Notes under the pieces: generated by a model
The model's database searches: none
The model's input: the letters and a program-made list of their open reading frames with translations, nothing else
What the model was told of the DNA's origin: nothing
NCBI RefSeq assembly: GCF_900078365.1
Contig: NZ_LT598653.1
Location: 186,001-250,000, forward strand
Reading direction: 5' to 3'
Source of the DNA: an uncultured Sphingopyxis sp.
GTDB taxonomy: Bacteria; Pseudomonadota; Alphaproteobacteria; Sphingomonadales; Sphingomonadaceae
Length of the DNA stretch: 64,000 nucleotides
Made by a program: the position numbers and the translations under genes
Part shown: positions 42,119-50,855 of the stretch, piece after piece
Numbering within the stretch: position 1 is the stretch's first letter
Layout of the letters: each line of letters starts with the position of its first letter

Positions 42119-43044
42119 AAACGCTCGTTTGGGTCGAACATGACGGCAGCGCCGTCAAGGATGCCACGCTCGCCGCGGTGACCGCCGCGTCGAAGCTCGG
42201 CGAAGTCCACCTGCTCGTCGCCGGTGAAGGCGTCGATGGCGTTGCGAAAGCTGCCGCGCAGATTGCGGGTGTCGGCAAGGTCCATGTCGCCGACAATGCT
42301 GCCTTCGCGCACAACCTGCCCGAGAATATCGCGCCGCTCGTCGCCGAGCTGATGGCGAGCCACGACGCCTTCGTTGCGCCCGCCACCACGACCGGCAAGA
42401 ATATCGCGCCGCGCGTCGCCGCGCTGCTCGACGTGATGCAGATTTCGGAAATCCTGTCGGTCGAGGGTCCGAAGACCTTCACCCGTCCGATCTATGCCGG
42501 CAACGCGATCGCGACCGTCGAATCGTCGGACGCGAAGCTCGTCCTCACCGTTCGTGGCACCGCCTTCGAAAAGGCGGCGACCTCGGGCGGTTCGGGCACC
42601 GTTGAAGCCGTCTCGGCTGGCGGCGACGCCGGCATCTCGAGCTTCGTCGGCGCCGAAATCGCCAAGCAGGATCGTCCCGAACTCACCTCGGCGAAGATCA
42701 TCGTGTCGGGCGGCCGTGCGCTCGGTTCGAGCGAGAAATATCAGGAAGTCATCGTCCCGCTCGCCGACAAGCTCGGCGCCGCGCTCGGCGCCAGCCGCGC
42801 CGCGGTCGATGCGGGTTATGTCCCCAACGACTATCAGGTCGGCCAGACCGGCAAGATCGTCGCGCCGGAGGTGTATTTCGCGATCGGCATTTCGGGCGCG
42901 ATCCAGCACCTAGCGGGCATGAAGGATTCGAAGACGATCGTCGCGATCAACAAGGATGAGGACGCGCCGATCTTCCAGGTCGCCGACCTCGGCCTCGTCG
43001 CCGATCTCTTCAACGCCGTGCCCGAACTGACGGGCAAGATCTAA
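42115..43044 (+). CDS. etfA: Electron transfer flavoprotein alpha subunit
   Basis: 309 residues, ATG 42115 in an ATGA overlap with etfB. C-terminal FAD-binding domain shows GRALGSSEKYQEVIVPLADKLGAALGASRAAVDAG, VGQTGKIVAPEVYFAIGISGAIQHLAGM and INKDEDAPIFQVADLGLV. Forms the heterodimer with EtfB. Commonly followed by 3-hydroxyacyl-CoA dehydrogenase; here a DUF389 gene follows instead. Confidence 0.97.
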   Translation: MKTLVWVEHDGSAVKDATLAAVTAASKLGEVHLLVAGEGVDGVAKAAAQIAGVGKVHVADNAAFAHNLPENIAPLVAELMASHDAFVAPATTTGKNIAPRVAALLDVMQISEILSVEGPKTFTRPIYAGNAIATVESSDAKLVLTVRGTAFEKAATSGGSGTVEAVSAGGDAGISSFVGAEIAKQDRPELTSAKIIVSGGRALGSSEKYQEVIVPLADKLGAALGASRAAVDAGYVPNDYQVGQTGKIVAPEVYFAIGISGAIQHLAGMKDSKTIVAINKDEDAPIFQVADLGLVADLFNAVPELTGKI

Positions 43045-43056
43045 CCGTCCGCCCAT

Positions 43057-44415
43057 ATGGCCGGCGATCATCCCGGGGTGCCCGGACTGGGCGATGCGCC
43101 GTTCGATGCCGGCGGTCGCCACGCGGCACGGGGCGCACCGGACCAGAATGACGACGCAGCGGCCGTGGCGGACAGCCACGGCCGCTCGTTGATTCTGGCG
43201 AGCGTTGCGCGCGACGCGCGGCTCGACAGGAAATTCCTGCTGCTCATCACGCTGTCGGCGGCGATCGCGACGCTCGGCCTCTTGCAGAATTCGGCGGCGG
43301 TGGTGATCGGCGCGATGCTCGTGTCGCCGCTGCTCGGTCCCATCATGGGAATCGGCTTCGGCCTCGCGACGCTCGAAAGCAATCTGATCAAGCGCGCGCT
43401 GGTGACGATGGCGGCGGGGATGGCGGTCGCGGTCCTCGTCGCGATGCTGCTCGTCTGGCTCTCGCCGATCGCCGACGTCACCTCCGAACTTCGCGCCCGG
43501 ACGCAGCCGACATTGCTCGACCTCGGCGTCGCGGTCGTCGGCGGCGTCGCGGGCGTCTATGCGATCATGCGCAAACTGTCGGGCGTGATGGTCGGCGTCG
43601 CCATCGCGACCGCGCTGGTGCCACCGCTCTCGACGATCGGCTTTGGCCTCGCGACCGGGCGGGCGGACTTCGCGCTTGGGGCCGCGCTGCTCTTTCTTAC
43701 CAACACGCTCGCCATCGCCTTCGCCGCGACGATCGTCGCGCGGCTCAACCGCTTCGGTCCGTCGATGACGCCGCAGCACACGGCGATGCAGGTCGTCGGC
43801 ATCTTCGCCACGCTTGGCATCCTCTCGATCCCGCTCGCGCTGTCGCTCAACGACATCGCGCGCGAACTGCGCGCGCGCACGGCGGTGCAGGCCGAACTCA
43901 GCCAATTGCTCGGCAAGGACGACCGGATCGACAGCCTGAACGTCCGGCTCGAGGGCGATGACGTCGCGGTCGACGGCGTCGTTCTGGTCGATCATTATGC
44001 CTCGCGGCTCAACGCGACGCTCGCCGGCAAGGTCGCGGGCGAGCTCGACCGCGCCGTGCGCGTGAGCATCGTCCAGCTGCGGCAGCAGACCAACGCCGCG
44101 GCCGAATATGAAGAGCAACTGGGACGCCGCATCGCCGCGCTCGAACAGCGCGAGGACGATAGCGGCGCGATCCCCGCCGGGCTGACGGTCGGCGGACTGT
44201 TGCCGCGCGACCGGGTGCTGATCGACGCGCAGGCGCGCCGCGTCGTCGTGCAGCGCGACCGCGAAGCCGAGGGCGAGCAGGTCGCCGCCGCGATCGATCG
44301 CATCGTGGCGGCAGTGCAGGCGGACTATCCGCAATGGCTGATCCAGAACGGCGCGCTCACCGCCGCCGAGGCACCCGAGGACGCCGCCGCCGCCGAAGCA
44401 TCCGCGGCCGAATAG
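43057..44415 (+). CDS. DUF389 family membrane protein
   Basis: 452 residues. DUF389 signatures: FLLLITLSAAIATLGLLQNSAAVVIGAMLVSPLLGPIMG and IATALVPPLSTIGFGLA, with about six membrane segments at ~60-260. The long cytoplasmic C-terminus (270-452) is acidic and Ala-rich with a coiled stretch. N-terminus is ~40 residues of soluble leader. Function of the family is not established. 12 bases after etfA, so co-transcription is likely. Confidence 0.88.
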   Translation: MAGDHPGVPGLGDAPFDAGGRHAARGAPDQNDDAAAVADSHGRSLILASVARDARLDRKFLLLITLSAAIATLGLLQNSAAVVIGAMLVSPLLGPIMGIGFGLATLESNLIKRALVTMAAGMAVAVLVAMLLVWLSPIADVTSELRARTQPTLLDLGVAVVGGVAGVYAIMRKLSGVMVGVAIATALVPPLSTIGFGLATGRADFALGAALLFLTNTLAIAFAATIVARLNRFGPSMTPQHTAMQVVGIFATLGILSIPLALSLNDIARELRARTAVQAELSQLLGKDDRIDSLNVRLEGDDVAVDGVVLVDHYASRLNATLAGKVAGELDRAVRVSIVQLRQQTNAAAEYEEQLGRRIAALEQREDDSGAIPAGLTVGGLLPRDRVLIDAQARRVVVQRDREAEGEQVAAAIDRIVAAVQADYPQWLIQNGALTAAEAPEDAAAAEASAAE

Positions 44416-44508
44416 CCGCCCGCAGACCTATTCGGGTTGACCTGTCGCGCCCGATCGCATGGGATGCGTTGCGATCCGCGGCAAACGGCGGGACAGGGGA
44501 GAGGCAAT

Positions 44509-45789
44509 ATGCGCGGCAAGCGGCTGGCACTGGCGATGATGGTGGCGTGGGCGGGGTCGGCGACGATCGCGCTGCCGCTCCAGGCGCAGACCGCGCCCGC
44601 CGAAACGCTCCGGATCGACGCGAAGCGGATCGATGCCGCGCTCGCAGCGATGGTCGCCGACGGCCGCGCCGCGGGCACTTCGGCGCTGATCTGGCAGGAC
44701 GGGCGCGAGGTCTATTTCGGAACCGCCGGCATGGCCGACCGCGCGGCGCAGCGGCCGATGCGCCGCGACACGATCGCGCAAATCTATTCGATGACCAAGC
44801 CCGTCACCGGCGTCGCGCTGATGCAGCTTTGGGAGCAAGGCAAGTTCCGCCTCGACGATCCGCTGGCGAAATATCTGCCCGAATATGCCGCGATGCGCGT
44901 CGATGCGGGCAGGGACGCGGCCGGCCGGCCGCGCACTGTGCCTGCCGAGCGGCCGATCAGCGTGCGCGACATTCTGCGCCACACTGCGGGCTTCGCCTAT
45001 GGCGCCGGGCCGACGCCCGCGCACGATGCTTATGTCGCCGCCGATCCGCTCGCGCTCGACATTCCGCTCGCCGAAGCGAGCAAGCGGCTTGCGGGCGTGC
45101 CGCTGCTCTATCAGCCCGGGACCCAGTGGGAATACAGCATCGCGGTCGATGTGCAGGCCGCGCTTGTCGAGAAACTCTCGGGCCAGCCCTTCGCCGATTA
45201 TGTCCGCACGCATATCTTCGGACCGCTGGGAATGACCGAGACCGCGTGGCGCCAGCCCGACGCGCGGCTGCCGCGCTTGGCGGCAATGAATGTGAAAAAG
45301 GACGGCAAGCTGGTCCAGCAACCGGCGGCCGAGGCGCAGACGCTGAATTTCAAGGATCATGCGCTGACCCCCGGAGGCTTCGGCCTCGCCTCGACGCTCG
45401 ACGATTATTCGCGTTTCGCGCGGATGCTGCTGAACAAGGGCGAACTCGACGGTGCGCGCATCCTGAGGCCCTCGACGGTCGAGTTGATGGCGACCGACCA
45501 GCTCGATCCCGCGATCACCGCGCGCGCCTGGTTGCCGAGCAAGGGCGCGGTCGGCTTCGGCTTCGATTTCGCGGTGCGCAAGTCGCCGCCGCAAACCGCC
45601 GAGGAGAATCGCGGCGCGGTCGGCGAGTTTTTCTGGGACGGTATGGCCTCGACGCTGTTCTGGGTCGATCCGGCGAACAAGCTGACCGCGGTCTTCTTCG
45701 TCCAGACCATCCCCTATGACGGCACGCTCCACCGCGATTTCCGCGCTGCGGTCTATGGGCCGGACTATCGGGGGCCGCCGGGCGATTAG
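44509..45789 (+). CDS. Exported serine hydrolase, class C beta-lactamase / esterase fold
   Basis: 426 residues from ATG 44509 (after GGGGAGAGG), signal peptide MRGKRLALAMMVAWAGSATI...LQAQ. Nucleophile S-x-x-K is SMTK (Ser94, Lys97), with the second-motif Tyr209 in EYSIAVD in place of YxN. FFWDGMAST is where the third motif should be. Such EstB-type proteins act as esterases or D-Ala peptidases; true beta-lactamase activity is less likely. Single gene. Confidence 0.85.
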   Translation: MRGKRLALAMMVAWAGSATIALPLQAQTAPAETLRIDAKRIDAALAAMVADGRAAGTSALIWQDGREVYFGTAGMADRAAQRPMRRDTIAQIYSMTKPVTGVALMQLWEQGKFRLDDPLAKYLPEYAAMRVDAGRDAAGRPRTVPAERPISVRDILRHTAGFAYGAGPTPAHDAYVAADPLALDIPLAEASKRLAGVPLLYQPGTQWEYSIAVDVQAALVEKLSGQPFADYVRTHIFGPLGMTETAWRQPDARLPRLAAMNVKKDGKLVQQPAAEAQTLNFKDHALTPGGFGLASTLDDYSRFARMLLNKGELDGARILRPSTVELMATDQLDPAITARAWLPSKGAVGFGFDFAVRKSPPQTAEENRGAVGEFFWDGMASTLFWVDPANKLTAVFFVQTIPYDGTLHRDFRAAVYGPDYRGPPGD

Positions 45790-45901
45790 GGCATCCGGCG
45801 CGCCGCGTCAGCCGGGACGTGAGGTTGTGACGGCCATCGAATGATCGCGACATCGTCATAAACGGCTTGCGGTGATCAAAAATACTTAGCATCATTAAGT
45901 A

Positions 45902-47245
45902 ATGACCGATCTCGCCGAACCGCTGTCCGCCTTGATGTTTCGCCTTGCCGGTGCGGGCGCCCTGTCGGGTCTGTCGCGCCTGTCCGGCGGCGCGAATATG
46001 GAAAGCTGGGCGTTCGATTGGGCCGGTGAAGGCCATGTGCTGCGCCGCGCGCCATCGGCTGAATATATGGCGGATCGCCCGTTCGGGCATGCCGACGAGG
46101 CGGCGCTGGTGATGGCCGCCTTTGGCGCGGGCGTGAAGGCGCCCGAGGTGGTGGGGGTGCTGGAGGCGGGGGACGGGCTCGGCACGGGCTATGTGATGCG
46201 GCGCGTCATGGGCGAGGTGTCGCCGGCGACGATATTGGCCGATCCGCCGCCATCGCTTCTGGGCGATCTCGCCCGCGAACTGGCGCGGATTCACGCCGTG
46301 CCGCTGGCGAAACTGCCTGCCGCGATCCCGCTGATGGACACCGGCGCGGCGCTGGCCGAGCTCAAGGCGCGCTTCCTGTCCTATGGCGGCGACCGTCCGG
46401 CGATCGCGCTGGCGATCAAATGGTGCGAGGATCATCTGCCCGAACCGGCGCCGCCCGTCCTGGTGCATGGCGATTACCGGATGGGCAATGTGATGGTGGA
46501 TGTCGCCAAGGCGGGCGGCGGCCTTGCCGCGGTGCTCGACTGGGAGCTCGCGCATCGCGGCGACGCCCATGAGGATCTGGCGTTCGGCTGCATGAGCGTG
46601 TGGCGCTTCGGGCGGCTCGATCGGCCGGCGCTCGGGCTCGGCAGCCTCGCGGACTATTTTGCGGCCTATGAAGCCGCGGGCGGAGGCAAGGTCGATCCGG
46701 CGCGCTTCCGCTTCTGGCTTGTCTATCGCACGCTCTGGTGGGCGCTCGGCTGCCTGCAGATGGGCGCGGCGTGGCGGAGCGGCGCCGACCGGACGGTCGA
46801 GCGCGTCGTCGTCGGGCGGCGGACGGCCGAGCAGGAACTCGACCTGATACGGTTGCTCGAGGAAGAAGCGCCGGAGGCCGAGCGCGACCGGGCGTTGCCG
46901 CCGTCCCCGGCGCCCGCACCCGCGCCGGCGGGCGAGCCGGCCAATGCCGAGATGGTCGCGGCGGTGCGCGAGTGGATCGAAGCATCGATCAAGCCCGCGT
47001 CGCAAGGCCATGCCAAGTTCGAGGCGGTGGTGGCGATGAACGCGCTCGGCATCGTGTTGCGCGACCTGGGGGCGGGCGTGCGCGCCGGTGATCGCGATTT
47101 GGCGGCCGCGTTGCTGAACGGCGAACGGACGCTCGCCGAACCGGGATTGCTCGCCAGGCTTCGGCGCGATGTGCTCGACAAATGCGCGGTCGACAGCCCC
47201 AAATATGCGCCGCTTGTCGAGGCGCGTGCCGCGTGGCGCGAATAA
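45902..47245 (+). CDS. Phosphotransferase family protein with DUF6285 C-terminus (ACAD10/11-like partner)
   Basis: 447 residues. N-terminal ~310 residues are APH/ChoK-like: GGANMESW, VHGDYRMGNVMVD (catalytic HGDxxxxN) and VLDWELAHRGD (metal DxE). The C-terminal ~100 residues (AEMVAAVREWIEA ... KFEAVVAMNALGIVLRDL) match DUF6285. In mammals this kinase domain is fused to acyl-CoA dehydrogenase (ACAD10/11) and handles 4-hydroxyacyl-CoAs; here it is a separate gene 18 bases ahead of an acyl-CoA dehydrogenase, so the same pathway is likely. Confidence 0.9.
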   Translation: MTDLAEPLSALMFRLAGAGALSGLSRLSGGANMESWAFDWAGEGHVLRRAPSAEYMADRPFGHADEAALVMAAFGAGVKAPEVVGVLEAGDGLGTGYVMRRVMGEVSPATILADPPPSLLGDLARELARIHAVPLAKLPAAIPLMDTGAALAELKARFLSYGGDRPAIALAIKWCEDHLPEPAPPVLVHGDYRMGNVMVDVAKAGGGLAAVLDWELAHRGDAHEDLAFGCMSVWRFGRLDRPALGLGSLADYFAAYEAAGGGKVDPARFRFWLVYRTLWWALGCLQMGAAWRSGADRTVERVVVGRRTAEQELDLIRLLEEEAPEAERDRALPPSPAPAPAPAGEPANAEMVAAVREWIEASIKPASQGHAKFEAVVAMNALGIVLRDLGAGVRAGDRDLAAALLNGERTLAEPGLLARLRRDVLDKCAVDSPKYAPLVEARAAWRE

Positions 47246-47263
47246 GAGGGATCAGGGAGAGAA

Positions 47264-48556
47264 ATGATGGATTTTGCGATGCCCGCCGACTTGCAGGCGT
47301 ATCTCGACGAGCTGGATGCGTTTATCGAGGCGGAGATCAAACCGCTCGAGCGCGCCGACGACAATATCCGTTTCTTCGACCACCGCCGCGAACATGCGCG
47401 CACCGACTGGGACAATCAGGGCCTGCCGCGGCACGAGTGGGAACAATTGTTGCGCCAGGCGACGCGAAAGGCCGACGCCGCGGGCCACTGGCGCTTTTCG
47501 GCGCCCAAGAAATATGGCGGCAAGGACGGCAGCAACCTGTGGATGGCGGTGATCCGCGAGCATTTCGCCGCGAAAGGGCTGGGCCTCCACAACGACCTCC
47601 AGAACGAGCATAGCATCGTCGGCAACTTCCCGTTCGTCGAGATGTTCGAGCAGTTCGCGACGAGCGAGGAGCAGAAGCAGGAATTCATCCTCGGCGGGTT
47701 CGAGGGCAAGCGCCGCACCGCCTTCGGCCTCACCGAACCCGATCACGGCAGCGACGCGACGCATATGGAAACGCGCGCGGTGCGCGAGACGCGCGACGGC
47801 GTCGACGGCTGGCGGATCGACGGCGCCAAGATGTGGACGACGGGGATGCACGTCGCGACGCATTGCGCGACCTTCTGCCGCACCAGCGGGAACGACGGCG
47901 ACGCGAAGGGCATCACCTGCCTGCTCGTGCCCAACCCGTCGCCGGGGCTCGTGATCGAGGAATATCTCTGGACCTTCAACATGCCGACCGATCATCCGCG
48001 CGTCAGCTTCACCGATGTGTGGGTGCCCGACAGCGCGCGGCTCGGACCCGAGGGCGGGGGGCTGTCGATCGCGCAGAGCTTCGTCCACCAGAACCGCATC
48101 CGGCAGGCGGCGTCATCGCTGGGCGCCGCGGTTTACTGTATCGAGGAGAGCGTCAAATACGCGCGGCAGCGCAAGCCGTTCGGCGAGGCGCTGGCGAAGA
48201 ACCAGGCGATCCAGTTCCCGCTCGTCGAGCTTGCCACGCAGGCCGAGATGCTGCGCCTGCTCATCCGCAAGACCGCGTGGGACATGGACAACACGCCGCA
48301 CAAGGACATCGAGCGCACGCTGTCGGACAAGGTCAGCATGTGCAATTATTGGGCGAACCGCCTCGTCTGCGAAGCCGCCGACCGCGCGATGCAGGTGCAT
48401 GGCGGCATCGGTTATTCACGCCACAAGCCGTTCGAGCATATCTATCGCCATCACCGCCGCTACCGCATCACCGAGGGCGCCGAAGAGATCCAGATGCGCA
48501 AGGTCGCGGCCTATCTGTTCGGGTTTATGGGGCCAAGGAAAGGGACGTTGGGGTAG
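47264..48556 (+). CDS. Acyl-CoA dehydrogenase (ACAD10/11-like)
   Basis: 430 residues, GAGAG upstream of ATG 47264. FAD-binding signatures: FGLTEPDHGSDA, TTGMHVATHCATF, QVHGGIGYSRHKPFEHIYRHHRRYRITEGAEEIQMRKVA. It oxidises an acyl-CoA at the alpha-beta bond and delivers electrons to ETF (etfBA is 5 kb upstream). Partner of the preceding phosphotransferase gene, so likely takes a hydroxylated or phosphorylated acyl-CoA. Confidence 0.94.
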   Translation: MMDFAMPADLQAYLDELDAFIEAEIKPLERADDNIRFFDHRREHARTDWDNQGLPRHEWEQLLRQATRKADAAGHWRFSAPKKYGGKDGSNLWMAVIREHFAAKGLGLHNDLQNEHSIVGNFPFVEMFEQFATSEEQKQEFILGGFEGKRRTAFGLTEPDHGSDATHMETRAVRETRDGVDGWRIDGAKMWTTGMHVATHCATFCRTSGNDGDAKGITCLLVPNPSPGLVIEEYLWTFNMPTDHPRVSFTDVWVPDSARLGPEGGGLSIAQSFVHQNRIRQAASSLGAAVYCIEESVKYARQRKPFGEALAKNQAIQFPLVELATQAEMLRLLIRKTAWDMDNTPHKDIERTLSDKVSMCNYWANRLVCEAADRAMQVHGGIGYSRHKPFEHIYRHHRRYRITEGAEEIQMRKVAAYLFGFMGPRKGTLG

Positions 48557-48563
48557 CGAACCC

Positions 48564-48589
48564 GTCGCCCCCGCGCAGGCGGGGGCGAC
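48564..48589. repeat. Short hairpin, GCGCAGGCGGG core
   Basis: GTCGCCCCCGCGCAGG followed by its complement CGGGGGCGAC: a single hairpin with the same core as the GIY-YIG element arms. Sits between the convergent acyl-CoA dehydrogenase and PhnA genes and serves as a likely bidirectional terminator. Confidence 0.75.
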
Positions 48590-48598
48590 AGTTGTTCT

Positions 48599-48904
48599 TC
48601 ACCGCTTCCGCACGAATTCCGCGCGCAGCACCAACCCCTTGATCCCCTCGTGGCGGCAGTCGATTTCCTGATCGTCGCCGGTCAGGCGGATCGACTTGAT
48701 CACGGTGCCGACCTTCAGCGTCTGGCCCGCGCCCTTGACGTTGAGGTCCTTGACCAGCACGACCGAATCGCCGTCGGCGAGCAGATTGCCCACCGCGTCG
48801 CGCACTTCGGGGCCGGCCGCCGCAGCGGCCGCGCGGTCGCGGGCTTCGCTCGCGGGAAGCCATTCGCCGCTCGCCTCGTCATAGACATAATCTTCATCGC
48901 TCAT
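48599..48904 (-). CDS. PhnA domain protein (alkylphosphonate utilisation-named family)
   Basis: 101 residues, ATG 48904. The C-terminal ~70 residues match the PhnA/KH-like domain: AVGNLLADGDSVVLVKDLNVKGAGQTLKVGTVIKSIRLTGDDQEIDCR. The N-terminal zinc ribbon of longer PhnA proteins is absent; only EDYVYDEASGEWLPASEARDRAAA precedes it. Function uncertain, and the phosphonate name is historical. Divergent from the amidohydrolase gene at 49007. Confidence 0.88.
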   Translation of the reverse strand: MSDEDYVYDEASGEWLPASEARDRAAAAAAGPEVRDAVGNLLADGDSVVLVKDLNVKGAGQTLKVGTVIKSIRLTGDDQEIDCRHEGIKGLVLRAEFVRKR

Positions 48905-49006
48905 GCCATTCGCTTTGCGCGCGGATGGCGACGGGGTCAATCGCCCTTGGCATATTGGCAATCCATGATAGGTTTCTTCCTGAAACGAAAAAATCGGGAG
49001 ACGGAC

Positions 49007-50746
49007 ATGTATGATCTGGTGATTCGCGGCGGCACCGTCGTCGATGGTTCGGGCGGCACGCCCTTTGTCGCCGATGTCGCGATCGACGGCGACCGGATCG
49101 TCGCGGTCGGCGAAAAGCTCGGCGGGGGCGCGCAGGAAATCGACGCCAGCGGCAAGATCGTCACCCCGGGCTTCGTCGACGTCCACACCCATTATGACGG
49201 GCAGGCGACGTGGGACGCCGAAATGGCGCCGTCGAGCTGGCACGGTGTCACCACCGTCGTGATGGGCAATTGCGGCGTCGGCTTCGCGCCCGCCAAGCCC
49301 GATCGCCACGACTGGCTGATTTCGTTGATGGAGGGTGTCGAGGACATCCCCGGCACCGCGCTCGCCGAGGGCATGGCGTGGGACTGGGAGACCTTTCCCG
49401 AATATATGGACGCGCTCGAACGGCTGCCGCGCACCGTCGACGTCGCGTGTCACGTCCCGCACGGCGCGGTGCGCGCCTATGTGCTCGGCGACCGCGAGAA
49501 ACCCGGGGCTATCCCGACGGACGAGGACATTGCCGAAATGTCGCGTATCGTCGAGGAAGGCGTGCGCGCGGGCGCACTCGGCTTTTCGACCAGCCGCACG
49601 GTGCTCCACAAGTCGGTCGACGGCGAGCTTGTCCCCGGCACCACCGCGACCGCCGAGGAACTGATCGCGATCGGCCGCGCGATGGGCCGCGTCGGCTACG
49701 GCGTGTTCGAAATGGCGAGCGATCTGAAGCGCGAGTGGAACGAGTTCGAATGGATGGGCGATCTGAGCCGCGAGACCGGCCTGCCGGTGACCTTCGCCGC
49801 GCTCCAGTCGATCGCCAAGGAATTGCCGCTCGAGGAACAGATCGAGGAAATGCGGCGGCAGAATAGGGCCGGCGCGAACATCGTCGCGCAGATCGCGCTG
49901 CGCGGCAACGGTGTGATCATGGCGTGGCAGGGCACCGTCCACCCCTTCCGCTTCAAGCCCGCATGGAACGAGATCATCGACCTGCCGTGGGCCGAGCAGT
50001 TCGCGAAGCTGAAAGACCCTGCGTTCAAGAAGCGGATGGTCGAGGAAGAGAATATCTGGCCCGAAAGCGACATCATCGACTTCCTGAAAGTCGTCGCGCT
50101 GGGCTGGCCGGTCCAGTTCGAGATGGACCCCGATTTCAACTATGAGCCCCGGATGGACGAGAGCATTGCCGCGCGCGCGGCGGCGGCGGGGTTGACCCCG
50201 GCCGAATATGCCTATGATCTGCTCATGAAGGACGACGGCAAGGGCTTCATCTATTTCCCGATCCTCAATTATCGCGACGGCAACCTCAATTTCCTCGAGG
50301 ATCTGCAGGCCGCGAACGACACGGTGAACAGCCTGTCCGACGGCGGCGCGCATTGCGGGACGATCTGCGACGCCGCCTCGCCGACCTTCATGCTCCAGCA
50401 TTGGGTGCGTGACCGCGAAGGCCATCGCATCGCGCTCGAACATGCGGTGAAGCGCCAGTGCCGCGACACCGCGCTGCTCTATGGCCTCGAAGACCGCGGC
50501 CTGCTCGCGCCGGGCTATCTCGCCGATCTCAATGTCATCGACATGGACGCGCTCAAGCTCGGCAAGCCCTGGCTCGCCTTCGACCTGCCCGCGGGCGGCA
50601 AGCGCCTGCTGCAAAAGGCCGACGGCTATGTCGCGACGGTGAAGTCGGGGGTCGTGACCTTCCGCGATGGCGAAATGCAGGGGCCGACCCCGGGCGGCGT
50701 GATCCGCGGCCCGCAGCGCGTCGAAATGGCGATGGCGGCGGAGTAG
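49007..50746 (+). CDS. Amidohydrolase / N-acyl-D-amino-acid deacylase family protein
   Basis: 579 residues from ATG 49007 (GGGAGA upstream). TIM-barrel amidohydrolase: DVHTHYDGQ metal motif with His60 and His62, MGNCGVGFAPAKP, GALGFSTSRT, and SDGGAHCGTICDA near residue 450. These match the D-aminoacylase/dihydroorotase-related COG3653 subgroup. Cytosolic (no signal). Usually cleaves N-acyl-D-amino acids, but the exact substrate cannot be told. Confidence 0.9.
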   Translation: MYDLVIRGGTVVDGSGGTPFVADVAIDGDRIVAVGEKLGGGAQEIDASGKIVTPGFVDVHTHYDGQATWDAEMAPSSWHGVTTVVMGNCGVGFAPAKPDRHDWLISLMEGVEDIPGTALAEGMAWDWETFPEYMDALERLPRTVDVACHVPHGAVRAYVLGDREKPGAIPTDEDIAEMSRIVEEGVRAGALGFSTSRTVLHKSVDGELVPGTTATAEELIAIGRAMGRVGYGVFEMASDLKREWNEFEWMGDLSRETGLPVTFAALQSIAKELPLEEQIEEMRRQNRAGANIVAQIALRGNGVIMAWQGTVHPFRFKPAWNEIIDLPWAEQFAKLKDPAFKKRMVEEENIWPESDIIDFLKVVALGWPVQFEMDPDFNYEPRMDESIAARAAAAGLTPAEYAYDLLMKDDGKGFIYFPILNYRDGNLNFLEDLQAANDTVNSLSDGGAHCGTICDAASPTFMLQHWVRDREGHRIALEHAVKRQCRDTALLYGLEDRGLLAPGYLADLNVIDMDALKLGKPWLAFDLPAGGKRLLQKADGYVATVKSGVVTFRDGEMQGPTPGGVIRGPQRVEMAMAAE

Positions 50747-50754
50747 CCGTTCCG

Positions 50755-50830
50755 GTCATCCCGGCGAAAGCCGGGATCTCGCCGGTGCGTCATGCTCCGA
50801 GGGTGAGATCCCGGCCTTCGCCGGGATGAC
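50755..50830. repeat. Palindromic intergenic repeat, GTCATCCCGG family (copy 6)
   Basis: GTCATCCCGGCGAAAGCC at the left and GGCCTTCGCCGGGATGAC at the right, with a short loop of CTCGCCGGTGCGTCATGCTCC. Between convergent genes, a plausible bidirectional terminator. Confidence 0.85.
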
Positions 50831-50855
50831 GCCCTTGTTCGGTGATCGCGGCTTG

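Noticed and set aside
48599..50614. Long minus-strand frame overlapping the amidohydrolase gene
   Set aside because: Only its last 101 codons (the PhnA gene from ATG 48904) are credible; the rest is the antisense frame of the amidohydrolase.
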